Shown piece by piece: positions 15,569 to 24,923 of a DNA stretch of 64,000 nucleotides. How positions within the stretch are numbered: the first letter of the stretch is position 1; every line of letters starts with the position of its first letter. The stretch is from Sporofaciens musculi (GTDB lineage Bacteria > Bacillota > Clostridia > Lachnospirales > Lachnospiraceae), in contig NZ_WUQX01000001.1 in the NCBI RefSeq assembly GCF_009830285.1, positions 1,984,501 through 2,048,500 on the forward strand, written 5' to 3'. A program made the translations under genes and the position numbers. A model generated the notes under the pieces. The model was not told the origin of the DNA, ran no database searches, and saw only the letters and a program-made list of their open reading frames with translations.

Positions 15569-17143
15569 ATGGGTAATGTCACGAAACAGGCAAGCACACG
15601 TTTTTCCATAGTCAGGCGGAGCAAGGGGCAGTCGGCAGTTGAGAAAGCGTCCTATATCAGCAGGAGTATTCTTGTCAGTGAATTTGACGGACAGACATAT
15701 CGACCAAAATACCATGAAGATTTAGTCCACAGTGAAATCACTCTCCCACCCAATGCGCCCAAAGAGTATGCAGACCGAGCTACCTTATGGAACGCTGTTG
15801 AACTGTCAGAGAAAGGGCAGAAATCACAGCTTGCGAGAATGTTAAAAGCGTCACTCCCTAACGAATGGAGTTATGAACTTGCGGAGGAAGTTGTGAGGGA
15901 CTACGTTCAGCAGAATTTTGTTGATAAGGGAATGTGTGCGGATTGGGCGATACACGATAGTGAGAATGATAAAGGACAGCGAAATCTCCATATCCATGTT
16001 TTACTCACAATGCGCCCTCTCACTGAAAATGGGGAATGGGGAGCGAAACAGAAGAAAATCTATGACCTTGACGAAAACGGCGAAAAGATACCAGTGATTG
16101 ATAAGAAGACAGGTCAGCAGAAAGTTGACAAGCGGAACAGGAAACAGTGGAAATGTCACACCGCCGACAGCACCGACTGGAACAGCAGAGAAAACGCTAA
16201 AATGTGGCGCAAGGATTTAGCCGACACAATCAATGCCACCAATGGGCAGTTGGGGCTTGCGTTACATTGGGAACACCGTTCTTTTAAGGAACAGGGAATT
16301 GACAGAGAGCCGACAATCCATATCGGGGCGGTTGCCAACGCTTTAGAGCGCAAAGGCATACAGACCGAGAGGGGAAACATCAATCGGGAAATCATCAAAA
16401 ACAATATGCTGTTAGAACAGGCGAAAGAAATGCTCATGCTTGCCAAACAGGAACTTCACAGCGTACAGTACGAAAAGATTAAAAATACGGCGGTCAGCGT
16501 AAAGAATGAAGTCATGGAGATGATTGCAAAAGTGAGGGAGCGCAAAGGCAGACTTGACTTGCCGATTGTCAGCGGAAAGCACCTAAGAAGAATATCCGAC
16601 AGAACCGCCTTGCAGTCAGCCGACAATGCGGAGAAGTTCATCACGACAAGAAAGATAGACAGCTATGAGAGCCTTGCAAAATTTACAGCGGATAAGGAAC
16701 AGAGATACCAACAGTTGGAAACGGTACATCTTTCCAAGGGGCAGAAACTAAACCGATTAAAGGAACTGTCAAAAATGTATGCCCTCTTTGCGCCGATCCA
16801 AGCCACCTATAAGGAGAGCCAGTCACTCAAAGGACTTGCTAAGATGAAATACGATAGGGAGCATAAGGACAGCTTATCGAAGTACCCCGAATTAAAGGAG
16901 CGTATGCAGAGCCTTTTACAGAACGGCGAAAAGGTAACGCCGAAACAGTGGAAAGCCGAGATACAGTCTTTGCAGTCCGAGTATGACAGTATCGGCAAGG
17001 AGCAGACCAAGACCGCCACAGAATTAGCGTATGCCGAGGTAATCAGCTACAATAAAAAGAACCTTGAGAGGGAGCTTCAGAACGAGAGCCGACAGCATAA
17101 TAAGCAACAAAACAAAACTAAGCGGAGGGAGGAAGAAATTTAA
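15569..17143 (+). CDS. MobA/MobL-family relaxase
   Basis: 524 residues from the ATG at 15569; in-frame GTG and TTG just upstream are alternatives. The N-terminal MobA_MobL domain (~1-250) contains FSIVRRSKGQSAVEKASYISRS and a catalytic Tyr region. The metal-binding motif is NLHIHVLLTMRPL, and GLALHWEHRSFKEQGIDREPTIHIG is the usual second conserved block. The C-terminal half is coiled coil and ends with a basic Lys/Arg tail. It nicks oriT and leads the IME strand through a host conjugation machine, here possibly that of the ICE it sits in. Frame intact. Confidence 0.92.
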   Translation: MGNVTKQASTRFSIVRRSKGQSAVEKASYISRSILVSEFDGQTYRPKYHEDLVHSEITLPPNAPKEYADRATLWNAVELSEKGQKSQLARMLKASLPNEWSYELAEEVVRDYVQQNFVDKGMCADWAIHDSENDKGQRNLHIHVLLTMRPLTENGEWGAKQKKIYDLDENGEKIPVIDKKTGQQKVDKRNRKQWKCHTADSTDWNSRENAKMWRKDLADTINATNGQLGLALHWEHRSFKEQGIDREPTIHIGAVANALERKGIQTERGNINREIIKNNMLLEQAKEMLMLAKQELHSVQYEKIKNTAVSVKNEVMEMIAKVRERKGRLDLPIVSGKHLRRISDRTALQSADNAEKFITTRKIDSYESLAKFTADKEQRYQQLETVHLSKGQKLNRLKELSKMYALFAPIQATYKESQSLKGLAKMKYDREHKDSLSKYPELKERMQSLLQNGEKVTPKQWKAEIQSLQSEYDSIGKEQTKTATELAYAEVISYNKKNLERELQNESRQHNKQQNKTKRREEEI

Positions 17144-17217
17144 TGGAAATTCGATAGAAATATGGGCGTGATTGTGGTATTCTATTAGCAGTACAAATTG
17201 ATTGCGAGGTTAATTTT

Positions 17218-17748
17218 ATGTGTGAATTGATGTTGATTAGACCAACAAATATATATGAAAAACAAGTTATGTCCTACAAAGAAGAAATGTTTCAGAACGG
17301 AGATAGCTTTGACGGTTGTGCAGGTCTTGAAGATGTTCATTCATTTGATGAATGGATAGATTTTGAAAAAAGATTAAGAAATAAATATGGTGCAGGATAT
17401 GTTCCGTCAGAAGTATTTTTAGCAGTAAGGGAAAATGATAATTTTGTTGTTGGTATAATAGATTTTCGACATCCGCTATCGGATTTTCTTAAAAGTTTTG
17501 GAGGTAATATTGGGTATAGTATTCGTCCGTCAGAAAGGCGAAAAGGTTATGCGTCTGAAATGCTCAAGTTGATTTTACCTATCTGTTATGAATTTGGAGA
17601 AAGTAAGGTTTTATTAACTTGTGATAAAGAAAATATAGCTTCGAGAAGAACGATAATTAAAAATGGCGGATTGTTAGAAAATGAAGTTGTCGATACAGTA
17701 GGATTAAGTAAAAGTGGCATTATTCAAAGGTACTGGATTTCGATATAG
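17218..17748 (+). CDS. GNAT-family N-acetyltransferase (IME cargo)
   Basis: 176 residues. GNAT fold with the acetyl-CoA-binding block IGYSIRPSERRKGYASEMLKL (R/Q-x-x-G-x-A type) and the C-terminal CDKENIASRRTIIKNGGLLENE, where the NxxSxxxxxxNGF pattern of RimJ/RimL-like enzymes is seen. AT-rich compared with flanking IME genes, which suggests later acquisition as cargo. Followed by its own terminator. Substrate unknown; drug or peptide acetylation are possible. Confidence 0.85.
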   Translation: MCELMLIRPTNIYEKQVMSYKEEMFQNGDSFDGCAGLEDVHSFDEWIDFEKRLRNKYGAGYVPSEVFLAVRENDNFVVGIIDFRHPLSDFLKSFGGNIGYSIRPSERRKGYASEMLKLILPICYEFGESKVLLTCDKENIASRRTIIKNGGLLENEVVDTVGLSKSGIIQRYWISI

Positions 17749-17805
17749 TGTCTTTCAACTTCAAAATTGTTATACAATCATTAACAGAATAATTACACAG
17801 CGTCA

Positions 17806-17842
17806 GAGCGTATAGAAAACAAATCTATGCGCTCTATTTTAT
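17806..17842 (+). terminator. Terminator after the GNAT gene
   Basis: Stem GAGCGTATAGA / TCTATGCGCTC with loop AAACAAA, followed by TATTTTATT. Confidence 0.8.
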
Positions 17843-17859
17843 TGTAAAGGAGCAGATTT

Positions 17860-18033
17860 ATGGGCAAAGACAGCAACACAGGGCATAGAGCCACCCGACA
17901 GCACCCACCCACAAAAATTATCGTGGAAAGGCATTATGTAGGCACTGAAAAAATGGAAACAGTATTCAAACGGATAGCCGAGGAACAGATAACAAAAAAG
18001 GTTAGGGAAATAGCGGAAAACAGCGTAAATTAG
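17860..18033 (+). CDS. Small TnpW-like protein upstream of recombinase
   Basis: 57 residues from ATG at 17860 (AAGGAGCAGATTT before it). Basic and helical: KIIVERHYVGTEKMETVF, then KRIAEEQITKKVREIAEN. Its size, position just before a TnpX-type recombinase and the pattern resemble TnpW-family transposon proteins; the match is tentative. A comparable small gene (42578) precedes the ICE integrase. Confidence 0.55.
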   Translation: MGKDSNTGHRATRQHPPTKIIVERHYVGTEKMETVFKRIAEEQITKKVREIAENSVN

Positions 18034-18069
18034 CACTGGAAACGGAAAAGGGAATATAGTATAATAGGA

Positions 18070-18086
18070 ATTGAGGAAGTCCCTTT
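18070..18086. repeat. 17 bp inverted repeat, recombinase-proximal copy
   Basis: ATTGAGGAAGTCCCTTT lies 18 bases before the recombinase ATG and is the exact reverse complement of 12816-12832 near the IME left end. Confidence 0.7.
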
Positions 18087-18103
18087 TCATTAAGGAGGAC
18101 GAC

Positions 18104-19741
18104 ATGAAAAGGGCAAAACTGAATAACGACAAAATCACTGCTTTATATTGCAGGCTTTCCAAAGACGACGGCACGAACAACGAGAGCATGAGCATCAGCA
18201 CACAGAAAACCATGCTGAAAGATTACGCAAAGCGCAACGGTTTTCTGAACTGCCAGTTTTACGTTGATGACGGTTACAGCGGTACGAACTACGACCGCCC
18301 CGCTTTCCGACAGCTTATCGAGGACATACAGGACGGGGAAGTGTCAACGCTCATCACAAAAGACCTGTCACGATTGGGGAGGAATTATCTTGAAACGGGT
18401 ACTTATATCGAGGTATTTTTCCCAAACCATAATGTACGTTACATTGCAATCAATGACGGTGTGGACTCCATAGACAACGCTCAAATGGATATTACACCGT
18501 TCCGTAACATCATCAATGAAATGTACGCAAAGGACACGTCAAGGAAAATCAAGAGCGCACTCCACGCAAGGAGAATGCAGGGCAAGTATATGGCTACCAC
18601 CGCCCCATTCGGTTATCAGAAAGACGAGAAAGACCATAACCACCTTGTCATTGATGAAGTGACCGCCCCTGTTGTGGAACTGATTTTCTCAATTGCCGAG
18701 GAGGGTGTAGGGCTTCACACTATCTGTAACCGCTTGCGTAAGGCGAAAGTGCTGAAACCGAGTTTCTACAAAAAGGAACTGTTTGAGCGTTTTATGGACG
18801 AGGAAAAAATGTATGACTGGGATACTGCCTATGTCAGTCAGATATTGCACAATCCCGTCTATGCAGGAAACCTTACTGTTGCGGACAAACCAACCAAGAC
18901 CATGCGTTCCAAGAAAAGACAGTATATCCCGTTTGCAGAGCGTGAAGTCATTTATGGCACACATGAGCCAATCATTGAACAGAACCGCTGGAACAATGTG
19001 CAGAAGATTTTACAGAGCCGACCGCCCGTTATCGGGGAAAGTTCAAGCGGATATGACAACATCTTCCGAGGGGTTATCAAGTGCGCCGATTGTGGGAGTG
19101 CCATGCTTGCCAAAGTCGAGCAGAAAAGAAAGCGGAACAATGTATTAGACAAGACTTTCTACTGCTGTACCAAATACCGCAAGTTTGGGAAAGAGGGCTG
19201 TTCATCACACACCATTGAGGCGAGGACGGTTCACGAAGTTGTGCTTGCGGACATTCAGAAACACGCAGGACAGGCATTGACCGACAGGAAAGCTATGGTA
19301 ACGGAGATTGCCGAGCGTCTTAATCTCCAACTGTCAGCGGATAAGGAACAGCAGAAAAAGGAACTAAGGCAATGTAAACAGCGAGTGTCGGAAATAGAAA
19401 ACCTGTATGCCAAACTGTATGAGGACTTGACAAGGGAACTGATAACAGAAAAGCGTTTCCAAATGCTGTCGGCACGATTTGACAGCGAGCAGGAAGAACT
19501 GACAGCCAAGATAAAGGAACTTGAAAAAAGTGCCATAGCGGACAAAGAACAGTTATCTTCCATTGAGCATTTTGCAGAGCAGATAAGCGGTTATGCAGGA
19601 ATAACGGAACTCAATTTTAAGATAATCAACCAACTTATAGAAAAAATTCTTGTTTCTGAACCCGTAGAAGTTGACGGGCAGAAAATTCAACGACTTACTA
19701 TCCATTACAAGTTCATAGGGGCACTGGAAACCCTTGAATAA
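18104..19741 (+). CDS. Large serine recombinase of the IME (TnpX-like)
   Basis: 545 residues from the ATG at 18104 (AAGGAGGACGAC). Resolvase domain begins TALYCRLSKDDGTNNESMSI, with the catalytic Ser in SMSISTQ or the nearby RLS, and TKDLSRLGRNYLETG as the second conserved block. Then recombinase domain, zinc-ribbon (CADCGSAML ... CCTKYRKFGKEGC), coiled coil, and a DUF4368-like end. It catalyses excision and insertion at GA dinucleotides in this family. The gene ends 38 bases from the IME right end, the usual position. Intact. Confidence 0.93.
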   Translation: MKRAKLNNDKITALYCRLSKDDGTNNESMSISTQKTMLKDYAKRNGFLNCQFYVDDGYSGTNYDRPAFRQLIEDIQDGEVSTLITKDLSRLGRNYLETGTYIEVFFPNHNVRYIAINDGVDSIDNAQMDITPFRNIINEMYAKDTSRKIKSALHARRMQGKYMATTAPFGYQKDEKDHNHLVIDEVTAPVVELIFSIAEEGVGLHTICNRLRKAKVLKPSFYKKELFERFMDEEKMYDWDTAYVSQILHNPVYAGNLTVADKPTKTMRSKKRQYIPFAEREVIYGTHEPIIEQNRWNNVQKILQSRPPVIGESSSGYDNIFRGVIKCADCGSAMLAKVEQKRKRNNVLDKTFYCCTKYRKFGKEGCSSHTIEARTVHEVVLADIQKHAGQALTDRKAMVTEIAERLNLQLSADKEQQKKELRQCKQRVSEIENLYAKLYEDLTRELITEKRFQMLSARFDSEQEELTAKIKELEKSAIADKEQLSSIEHFAEQISGYAGITELNFKIINQLIEKILVSEPVEVDGQKIQRLTIHYKFIGALETLE

Positions 19742-19779
19742 TGGATATTTTCTAAGTCACCTATTCCAACTATCCAACA

Positions 19780-21582
19780 GACGCCGGACGGGAGGGCGAA
19801 CTGATCTTCCGTCTGGTCTATGAACACGCCGGATGTAAGAAACCGATGGAACGCCTCTGGATTTCCAGTATGGAGGATGCGGCGATCCGTGACGGGTTTG
19901 AACACCTGCGCCCTGGCAGCGACTACGATAAGCTCTATGACGCGGCGGTCTGCCGGGCCGGGGCCGACTGGCTGATCGGTATTAACGCCACCCGGCTTTT
20001 CTCTGTCCTGTATGGCGTCACGCTCAATGTGGGGCGTGTCATGTCGCCCACGCTGGCCCTTTTAGTCCAGCGGGAGGCGGATATTCAGGCATTTACGAGC
20101 AAGCCTTTTTATGTGCCGGAGATCACCTGCAGCGGCTTTACTGCCTCCGGTGAAAAGCGGCCGGATAAGGCCGGGGCTGAAAAAATCCGTATGGACTGTG
20201 ACGGGCAGGCCGCTTCGGTGCGGTCTGTGGAGAAGCAGGTCAAGACGGTACAGCCGCCCCGCCTGTACGACCTGACGACTTTGCAGCGGGAATGTAACCG
20301 TATCTATGGCTATACGGCCCAGCAGACCCTTGACTATGTGCAGTCCCTCTATGAGAAAAAGCTGGCGACCTATCCCCGGACGGACAGCCAGTATCTGACC
20401 GAGGATATGCAGGCAACCGCCGCTTCCCTGGTTCTCTGGCTGCGGGATCATATGCCATTTGGAAAAGGCTGTGCCGGGGAACCGGATATTGACCGCGTAA
20501 CGGATGGCAGCAAAGTCACCGACCACCATGCCATTATTCCTACGGCGGAGATTGCCCGGACGGATTTATCGGAGCTCCCTTCCGGGGAGCGGGATGTACT
20601 GACGCTGATCGCCGCAAGGCTGCTTTCTGCCACAGCCCAGGTGCACCGATTCGAGGCGGTGACGGCGGTTCTGGACTGCAGGGGCAATTCCTTCACGGCA
20701 AAAGGAAAGACAGTATTACAGGCTGGATGGAAGGAAGTGGAACGCCTCTACCACATGGGATTGAAACAATCCAAACCGGAGGATGACGAGAATACGGATG
20801 CCGCCCTCCCCATATTGCAGGAGGGGCAGATATTTGAAATGGTCTCTGCCAGCGTCCGGGAGGGCAAAACCTCCCCGCCGAAGCACTATACGGAGGATTC
20901 CCTTCTGGCAGCTATGGAGACAGCCGGTGCCGAGGATATGCCGGAGGATGCCGAGCGCAAGGGATTAGGCACCCCGGCCACCCGTGCGGCTACGCTGGAA
21001 AAACTGGTCTCTGCCGGATTTGTGCAGCGGAAAAAAAAGCAGCTTATTCCAACGGAAAAAGGTACGAACCTGATCCTGGTCCTGCCGGACAATATCAAAT
21101 CGCCTACGCTCACCGCAGAATGGGAATCCATGTTGAAGCAGGTGGAACGCGGCGAGCTGGCCGCAGAATCCTTTATGGGGCAGATTGCGGATATGAGCCG
21201 GACGCTGGTAAAAGAACATACCGCCCCGGAGGAACGCTTTGCCGGCCTGTTCCCGGATGCAAAAAGAAGCGGGCGTGAGGCTGTCGGCACCTGCCCCCGA
21301 TGCGGCGGAACCGTATATGAGGGCAAAAAAGGATTCTTTTGTGATAACCGGGACTGTGCCTTTGCGCTGTGGAAAGACAATAAATTCTTTTCCGGAAAGA
21401 AAAAATCCATAACAAAATCTGTGGCGGCGGCCCTTCTGAAAGAGGGCCGCGTTTCCATATCCGGGCTTTACAGCGAAAATACGGGAAAGACCTATGACGC
21501 GGTGGTGCTGCTGGATGATACAGGCGGAAAATATGTGAATTTCAAGCTGGAATTTCCGGCTAAGAAAGGCAGGAAGAAATGA
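19780..21582 (+). pseudogene. topB: DNA topoisomerase III, 3' fragment (split by IME)
   Basis: Continues the fragment at 12467-12774. It starts with the rest of the TOPRIM motif (DAGREGELIFRLVYEH), followed by the central domain and the active-site Tyr in LATYPRTDSQYL, then GLGTPATRAATLEKL. It ends with a C-terminal zinc-ribbon (CPRCGGTVYEGKKGFFCDNRDC). The long open frame is preserved, so the insertion is probably recent or the 3' part could still be translated from internal starts such as 19846. It cannot be a full enzyme without precise IME excision. Confidence 0.92.
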
Positions 21583-21956
21583 CCGGGCAGCCCTCACGGG
21601 AATTAACCAGGCGGGAACGGGCAGCAATCCGAAGGCTGGTAACAGACCTGTGCGCCAACCATGACAATCAGGATAGGCTCTGCCTCCCCTTAGACTGTCC
21701 CTGTTATATGCTGCAAAAATGGTGGACCGGCTCTTTCTGCCGGTACTTTCAGGAGGCGGTGCTGCCGGTGGACCCGGCGCTGGAATCCGCGATTACCGGT
21801 GAGGACACTTCCCTAAAGCAGAAAACATGCCCGGTCTGTGGCAAGGCATATCTTCCCACCACCAGCCAGGCGTATTGTTCGGATTCCTGCCGCGCCTTTG
21901 CCAGACGGAAATCCGAGCGGGAACGCAAGCGCCGGATCAGGCAAAATCAGAGGTAA
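21579..21956 (+). CDS. Cysteine-rich VLP-domain protein
   Basis: 125 residues; ATG overlaps the topB stop (ATGA). The first half has RRLVTDLCANHD then CLPLDCPCYMLQKWW, the Cys-rich VLP pattern. The second half has a CPVCGKAYLP...YCSDSCR zinc finger with a basic tail (RRKSERERKRRIRQNQR). Such proteins follow topB in Tn1549-like ICEs. Probably a DNA-binding ICE accessory protein; exact role unknown. Confidence 0.82.
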   Translation: MTGQPSRELTRRERAAIRRLVTDLCANHDNQDRLCLPLDCPCYMLQKWWTGSFCRYFQEAVLPVDPALESAITGEDTSLKQKTCPVCGKAYLPTTSQAYCSDSCRAFARRKSERERKRRIRQNQR

Positions 21957-22089
21957 TATGTCCACAACTTAACCCCAAAAGGGCTTGCTTTTCAAGGCTT
22001 TCGGAACCCGGTTTGAGGGGCGGCTGTATTAGAATACTCTGACGCCCCGAAACGGGTCTAAGTTGCGGACAAATCAACGGACGGGAGGG

Positions 22090-22614
22090 ATGCAGATAGA
22101 AAAGACAGCGGTTACAAAAGAGCTTATGCGGATTGATACCAGGAGGCAGGTGATTGATATACAGCAGATTGATAACCGGCGCTTTATGTATAACCCGAAA
22201 ACCGGCATATTGGTCTTAGGTTATCAGTATGCAGCTACAAGTACAATGGTTTCCAACCATGCCAACGAACTGGCCGAAGCTGGGATTACAAAAGGTTATG
22301 ATGATTTTGTCCGGGGCTGGATTGGAACCGGCGGGGACTATCCCAAAGGGGTGATCCACTTTGCGCCCTGTGTGGACAAAAGAAATATAAAGCTGTTTAA
22401 CCAGGCGTTCGACACGCTGGAAATGTTCAAGGAAAACGGCGCACTGGCGGGCACGGTGATCCGTGGCTTCGGGGAACGCTGGGAGCAGCCGTTATCCGAT
22501 ATTTTCACGGATATGCGGGAACCAGAGCAGAAACCCTCTGTCCGTAAGCAGCTAAAGAAACAGCCGGAGGCAAAAGCCAGCCGGCAGAAAACCAATCATC
22601 AACAGGAACGATAG
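22090..22614 (+). CDS. ICE accessory protein with shared C-terminal tail
   Basis: The frame is open from TTG 22063. A GGAGGG site at 22084-22089 directly touches the ATG at 22090; an in-frame ATA at 22096 has better spacing. The ~150 residue body (RRQVIDIQQIDNRRFMYNP...) is a conserved ICE domain I cannot name. The end is KPSVRKQLKK...HQQER, a pattern repeated in the following accessory proteins. Soluble. Possible large-polyvalent-protein type domain or transfer-associated factor. Confidence 0.65.
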   Translation: MQIEKTAVTKELMRIDTRRQVIDIQQIDNRRFMYNPKTGILVLGYQYAATSTMVSNHANELAEAGITKGYDDFVRGWIGTGGDYPKGVIHFAPCVDKRNIKLFNQAFDTLEMFKENGALAGTVIRGFGERWEQPLSDIFTDMREPEQKPSVRKQLKKQPEAKASRQKTNHQQER

Positions 22615-22627
22615 GAGGCGATTTTTT

Positions 22628-23266
22628 TTGAATATCAACACAATCACAACCGATGACCTGCGGCACATGGAAGGCAAAGACGGCCTGATCCTGCAGGGCT
22701 GCGGCGGGGATCTGAAGGAATGGGTGGACGGGATCAATGAGATGTTCACCGAGGCGGGGATTTTGAAGGACGGAAGTAAATTTGAGGATGTTTTCACTTT
22801 CCAGTATGGGGAGCTTACCTGTCTGCTCTATCCTTTCGAGGATGTAAAGCTGGACATCGGGAAACTTGCTGTGTGGCGTTTGCAGACCCATGAGAATTTC
22901 GGGGGCACCTGGCTGTCCGATTTTGTACCGAACCGTTTGGGCGGCTTTATCGGGGAACCTTCGCCGGAGCCGGAAAAACCGGATTGTGCGCTGATCGGCC
23001 AGGACGGCAATATCTTCAATTTGGTAGGCATTGCGGCCCGTACCCTGCGTGAGCATGACCTAAAGGATCAGGCAAAGGAAATGAAAGACCGGGTGTTTGC
23101 TTGTGGCAGTTATGGGGAGGCTCTTTGTATCATTGGCGAGTATGTCAATATCACGGATTCCGAAGCGGAGCCGGAGCACAGACCTTCCCTCCGGCAGCAG
23201 ATAAAAGACGCAAAGCACACGGAGACGCCCCAAAAGCAGAAACCAGCAAAACAGCAGGAACGATAA
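22628..23266 (+). CDS. ICE accessory protein (LPD28-like) with shared C-terminal tail
   Basis: TTG start nine bases after GGAGG. 212 residues. The body (LRHMEGKDGLILQGCGGDLK, WVDGINEMFTEAGIL...) resembles an LPD28-type large polyvalent protein domain. A second segment (CALIGQDGNIFNLVGIAARTLREHDL) is similar to regions in other ICE accessory proteins. It ends RPSLRQQIKDAK...KQQER, matching the tail of its neighbours. No membrane segment or catalytic motif seen. Domain call is tentative. Confidence 0.65.
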   Translation: MNINTITTDDLRHMEGKDGLILQGCGGDLKEWVDGINEMFTEAGILKDGSKFEDVFTFQYGELTCLLYPFEDVKLDIGKLAVWRLQTHENFGGTWLSDFVPNRLGGFIGEPSPEPEKPDCALIGQDGNIFNLVGIAARTLREHDLKDQAKEMKDRVFACGSYGEALCIIGEYVNITDSEAEPEHRPSLRQQIKDAKHTETPQKQKPAKQQER

Positions 23267-23277
23267 GGAGGATCAGA

Positions 23278-24216
23278 ATGGAAAAAGAAACAACCTACGG
23301 CGTATGGGCGGTGCGCAGCGGCGCTTCTATCTTCGGCCATGCCGAGGCGTGGTGCAAGGAAGATGGAAAACCTTTGGAATTTGACACCCGCGAGGCTGCG
23401 GAGGCTTATGCCAGGGAAATGAACAGCAAAACCACCGCCAATGTCCATTATTACGCACAGGAGAAAGAACCGGAGCCGGGCGCGGTAAGAAAGACTTCCG
23501 CACAGGCACATCCGGATTTGGATGCCCGCGCCTATGCGGAAGTGACGCCGAGAAATGACGCGACGGAAAAGCAGAACGAGATTCCCGGCAGGCAGGTCAT
23601 GCCGGAGGCGGACCCATTGGTGGAAATTCGCTCTGCGGTCCACAGCAACTATGCGGGCATGGTCGCCATGCTGGGCGCGGATAACCGGGTGTACCTGGGT
23701 CGTGAGGAACGCTGCCACTATCAGGATATGCAGGCGTCTTATTATGACAATCAGGACGGCTCCCTGTGCTTTGTCTGCGACCAGCCGGATATGTACTATT
23801 TTCTCTATGGGGAGGGCTGGGCGCATACCCAGGCGGAAATGCTGGAGCGCGGCCTTACCCTGCGCCAGTATGAGGAATTTGCAAGGCTTCGGGACGGCGT
23901 GCTCTCACAGTTTACACCGAGCCGGGAAATCCTGTTCGCCGGGCAGCCCTTCCAACCGCCGGAGAGCTATCTGCGTAATGCGGAGCTTTACGAGGAAGGA
24001 CAGACCGGAAACTATAATATGCTGGATGGCAGGCTCAATAATGAGCCGCCTGTGCGCCCTGACCTGACAGACGGGCAGACGTATGAGGAAATCCAGGAGC
24101 TTGCCCCGGAGACGTTGCCGGAAGAAAAACCCTCTCTCATGGAAAAGCTGAAAGCAGACCGCCCGGAACATGAGGCCAGGCAGATTGTCCCTCCTGCGCC
24201 GGAAAGGGAACGCTGA
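23278..24216 (+). CDS. ICE accessory protein, 312 aa, with shared C-terminal tail
   Basis: ATG at 23278 after AAGGAGGATCAGA; the longer frame from 23101 overlaps the previous gene. N-terminal module (YGVWAVRSGASIFGHAEAWC) reads like a small sandwich domain. A second, larger module follows (SAVHSNYAGMVAMLGADNRVY, then CFVCDQPDMYYFLYGEGWAH). It ends EKPSLMEKLKADRPE...PERER. No family named with confidence. Its stop overlaps the next start, so the set is transcribed and translated as a unit. Confidence 0.65.
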   Translation: MEKETTYGVWAVRSGASIFGHAEAWCKEDGKPLEFDTREAAEAYAREMNSKTTANVHYYAQEKEPEPGAVRKTSAQAHPDLDARAYAEVTPRNDATEKQNEIPGRQVMPEADPLVEIRSAVHSNYAGMVAMLGADNRVYLGREERCHYQDMQASYYDNQDGSLCFVCDQPDMYYFLYGEGWAHTQAEMLERGLTLRQYEEFARLRDGVLSQFTPSREILFAGQPFQPPESYLRNAELYEEGQTGNYNMLDGRLNNEPPVRPDLTDGQTYEEIQELAPETLPEEKPSLMEKLKADRPEHEARQIVPPAPERER

Positions 24217-24923
24217 TGGCGGCGGTAAAATTCGAGGGTGTGGATATACTGGACAGCCTGGAGCAGATCATGGAGCTGCACACGCAGCATTATAAGGATG
24301 ATTTTGACCTAGATAGAGAGCTGATTCCAAAGCTGGCCGTATCGGGAGAACCGGAGGATCGGCGCCTTCTCTGGCTATCGCGGCCCTGCGGCACCTATAC
24401 CCTGCGGGAATGGGAGGTCTATCTGGAAGGCAGCCATGCAAATAAAGTGTGGAAGTTTTACCATGAACAGACGAAAGACTCGGTTCTTGCCTATGCCCTC
24501 TCTATCAAAGAGGTTCAGGACGGAAAAGTGACCGGCAATATTTATACACTGGATTATGGGGCGCATGTGGAGCGGGTAAAGCTGCTGACCTGCCCTATTG
24601 GAAAAGTAGCCGTTTTGTTTGAGGACGGAGCCAATATCACAATCCCTTATCAGAACCAGAGGCAGCTTATGAATGAGCTGATGCCGGTACATGGAAGTCC
24701 AAAGACGATGACCGAGCTGCCGGAGAACGAGCGGGAGCTTGCCGTGATCCTGAAACGAGAACGGCTCAAACGCTCTTACCATGCCACAAACGGTGATATA
24801 AAAGAGTATATTGACAGTCTGAAAAAAGGTACCCTGCGTGGAAAGCTCAAAGAGTCTCGGACAGCTGCCGTTTCCGCTCATAAACCGCCTTCCCCTTCCC
24901 CAAAAAAGGAGCCGGAACGATGA
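24216..24923 (+). CDS. ICE accessory protein, 235 aa
   Basis: ATG at 24216 overlaps the stop of the previous gene. Body includes ILDSLEQIMELHTQHYKDDFD and YTLREWEVYLEGSHANKVWKF, suggesting a small antirestriction- or LPD-like fold, but no family is certain. The C-terminus (LRGKLKESR...KKEPER) is a weaker version of the tail shared by its neighbours. Precedes mobC by ATGA overlap. Confidence 0.65.
   Translation: MAAVKFEGVDILDSLEQIMELHTQHYKDDFDLDRELIPKLAVSGEPEDRRLLWLSRPCGTYTLREWEVYLEGSHANKVWKFYHEQTKDSVLAYALSIKEVQDGKVTGNIYTLDYGAHVERVKLLTCPIGKVAVLFEDGANITIPYQNQRQLMNELMPVHGSPKTMTELPENERELAVILKRERLKRSYHATNGDIKEYIDSLKKGTLRGKLKESRTAAVSAHKPPSPSPKKEPER

Larger units (their letters stand above)
12773..19779. 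mobile_element. Mobilizable transposon (Tn4451-like IME) inserted in topB
   Basis: About 7.0 kb. The topB code is continuous when the outer sequences are joined: left ...ACGGA and right GACGCCGGA restore T-D-A-G-R. The shared dinucleotide at both junctions is GA, the target known for TnpX-type large serine recombinases. Imperfect inverted ends are visible: GTTGGATAG (12776-12784) and CTATCCAAC (19770-19778). Inside are two small unknown proteins, an XRE regulator, a lipoprotein, a DUF3847 protein, an oriT-like region, a MobA/MobL relaxase, a GNAT acetyltransferase, a TnpW-like small protein and the serine recombinase. Confidence 0.9.

Noticed and set aside
15259-15576. 105 codon frame through the IME oriT region
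   Set aside because: Runs across several inverted repeats and has no site; oriT-like structure explains the sequence better.
20062-20529. Minus-strand frames opposite topB and the ICE accessory block, including 20965-21627, 23110-23826 and 26299-26835
   Set aside because: All are mirrors of intact coding frames with strong domains; no independent support.
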